Assembly: GCA_903862805.1 (NCBI GenBank)
Contig: CAIOZP010000291.1
Span: 1-6,884, forward strand
From: an uncultured Fibrobacterota bacterium
Lineage (GTDB): Bacteria > Fibrobacterota > Chitinivibrionia > Chitinivibrionales > CAIOZP01
DNA: 6,884 nucleotides
Direction of reading: 5' to 3'
Positions 5,582-6,884 of the stretch are shown piece by piece (the first letter of the stretch is position 1; every line of letters begins with the position of its first letter). The notes below the pieces were generated by a model, which was not told the origin of the DNA, did no database searches, and saw only the letters and a list, made by a program, of their open reading frames with translations. A program made the translations under genes and the position numbers.

Positions 5582-6727
5582 ATGGCATTTACGATCAGCA
5601 GAAAAAGTCTGTTCGATATTGTGCAGAAGGCCGTTCATGTAGTGCCGTCGAAAACTTCGATTCCTATGCTCCTTAATTTCAAGCTGAGCTTTTCCGGAAA
5701 TGTTCTCGGACTGACTGCAACTGATCTCGATCATTACATTTCCCTCAAAACCTCAGCTTTCGGTGATGAAGAGTTCGAGGTTACAGTCAACGCCAAAAAA
5801 TTTGCCGATATTATTCGTGAACTCGGCGACAACGACGACGTAACCATCGGAGTCGAGAACAATGTTCTTTCGCTTACAACCGGTGCTTCGTTCTCCTGCC
5901 GCATTGCCGGAGCCGACGCCGCCGATTTCCCTCATCTGCCTCAGCTCGACGAAGGCACAAACTTCTCAATCGACGCTGCAGTATTTGGCGGAATGGTCGC
6001 AAGAGCGTCCTTCGCAACCGCTCGTGACGAGGCCCGCGCCTGCCTTTGCGGTGTTCTGTGGGAAGTCGAGAAATCCAAAACCACTATGGTTTCAACAGAC
6101 GGTCATCGCCTCGGCTGTTGCTCGTTTACCTGCGATTTTGATTCGCTTCCATCAAGCCGTATCGAGGCAATTCTTCCTCAGAAAACAGTTTCGCTTGTAG
6201 GTAAAATCGTTCCGGCCCAGCAAGGCGAAACGCGCATCGAGGCCCAGCTTTCCGGCAAGTATCTTGTACTCAAAACCGACGATGTCCTTCTCTATACCAA
6301 GCTTCTCGAAGGCCCGTATCCGGACTACGACAAGGTAATCCCGAGGACCAATCCCCGCAAGGTGATTCTTTCCCGTTCGATGCTTTACGATGCTCTTCGC
6401 CGAGTTGGAGTACTCTCGAACTTCAAGACGCATCTTGTCAAGTTCCAGTTTAGCGCGAATCAGCTCGAACTCGCAGTCAACAACCGTGACATCGGCGGCG
6501 ATGCCCGTCAGGTCATTCCGGTTGACTACAGCGGCGAGAACTTCACGATCGGCTTCGATGCCTCTTATTTCTCAGAAATTCTTTCTATTGTAAATACGCC
6601 CAATGTCGAACTCGAGATGAACACGCAGATCAGTGCCTGTCTCATTCACCCGATGTACGACGAAAAGGCAAGCGCCGGCCTTGACGATCTTTACCTGATC
6701 ATGCCGCTTCGCATTATCGACGAATGA
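5582..6727 (+). CDS. dnaN: DNA polymerase III beta sliding clamp
   Basis: From the chosen start the protein has 381 residues, close to the usual 365-380. It forms the dimeric ring that holds the replicative polymerase on DNA and serves as docking platform for repair and replication partners. The N-terminus MAFTISRKSL matches the family's M-x-F-T start and is followed by SIPMLLNFKL (26-35) and LTATDLD (44-50). STDGHRL (171-177) and the segment LEGPYPDYDKVIPRT (242-256) are hallmark sequences of the central domain. The end, YLIMPLRI (371-378), matches the partner-binding C-terminus YxxMPxR(L) but has three extra residues, IDE. Five cysteines lie within residues 154-184, which is more than usual. 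The gene is transcribed away from purH-topA with no dnaA or recF in view, so it is not in the common dnaA-dnaN-recF order within this window. Its own terminator follows, so it appears to be a single-gene unit. Confidence 0.97.
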   Translation: MAFTISRKSLFDIVQKAVHVVPSKTSIPMLLNFKLSFSGNVLGLTATDLDHYISLKTSAFGDEEFEVTVNAKKFADIIRELGDNDDVTIGVENNVLSLTTGASFSCRIAGADAADFPHLPQLDEGTNFSIDAAVFGGMVARASFATARDEARACLCGVLWEVEKSKTTMVSTDGHRLGCCSFTCDFDSLPSSRIEAILPQKTVSLVGKIVPAQQGETRIEAQLSGKYLVLKTDDVLLYTKLLEGPYPDYDKVIPRTNPRKVILSRSMLYDALRRVGVLSNFKTHLVKFQFSANQLELAVNNRDIGGDARQVIPVDYSGENFTIGFDASYFSEILSIVNTPNVELEMNTQISACLIHPMYDEKASAGLDDLYLIMPLRIIDE

Positions 6728-6749
6728 TGTTCATGTAGAACTACTTTCA

Positions 6750-6786
6750 AACGGGTTGCTTCAAATCGAGGCAGCCCGTTTTTTTT
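6750..6786 (+). terminator. Strong intrinsic terminator after dnaN
   Basis: AACGGGTTGCTTC (6750-6762) pairs with GAGGCAGCCCGTT (6768-6780) along 13 bases, including two G-U pairs, around the five-base loop AAATC. A run of eight Ts follows (6779-6786, the first two shared with the stem). This begins about 20 bases after the dnaN stop and is a textbook rho-independent terminator for that gene. Confidence 0.93.
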
Positions 6787-6884
6787 CGCCCGAATGTCAG
6801 CGATATTCCGCGCTGTCCCTGTAACTTTCATCTTGTCAGCAATAGTCTCACTGAAGGTGAATTTTGTTTTGAAGTAGAATGCCA
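6787..6884 (+). other. Intergenic end of window, possible next gene start
   Basis: No coding region, RNA gene or repeat is recognisable in these 98 bases. An ATG at 6879-6881 followed by CCA could open a next plus-strand gene, but its ribosome site is poor. GAAGGTGA lies about 20 bases upstream, which is too far. TTGTCA at 6833-6838 is a possible -35 element, without a good -10 partner. The window ends before this can be decided. Confidence 0.25.

Overview
The window is a stretch of bacterial housekeeping DNA, by eye of roughly balanced base composition. It has five intact protein genes and about 490 bases of repeat- and hairpin-rich non-coding DNA at the left edge. All genes look native: full-length domains, sensible Shine-Dalgarno sites and similar codon use. 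Nothing fixes the phylum. The combination of a stand-alone IMP cyclohydrolase, a full-length three-domain NifU and a DHH phosphoesterase of the 'HxxPDPD' type would suit an anaerobic or microaerophilic lineage outside the well-known model phyla, but that is inference.

Layout: positions 1-493 hold two near-identical copies of an interspersed repeat with self-complementary arms, the second apparently interrupted by a 51-base segment, followed by compact palindromes. On the minus strand, reading right to left, come purH-N (IMP cyclohydrolase, 5388-4783), topA (4779-2536), a DHH/DHHA1 phosphoesterase (2378-1332) and nifU (1330-494). purH-N and topA are 3 bases apart and the phosphoesterase and nifU 1 base apart, so each pair is probably translationally coupled. 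A 157-base gap with a plausible promoter separates the pairs. I see no clear terminator after topA, so read-through into the second pair is possible. nifU ends in a weak hairpin plus T-rich tail.

On the plus strand, diverging from purH-N across about 190 bases, lies dnaN (beta sliding clamp, 5582-6727). It has a very strong Shine-Dalgarno site and a textbook intrinsic terminator. No dnaA, recF or gyrB is visible beside it. The last ~100 bases have no recognisable gene, apart from a possible start codon at 6879.

Functionally the genes cover purine synthesis (IMP), DNA supercoiling, small-nucleotide turnover, Fe-S cluster assembly and replication processivity. I found no defence system, mobile-element gene, CRISPR array, tRNA or rRNA, and no convincing undescribed system. 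The most interesting points are the repeat structure at the left edge, the single-domain PurH coupled to topA, and a shared TATATTTG motif upstream of both minus-strand gene pairs.
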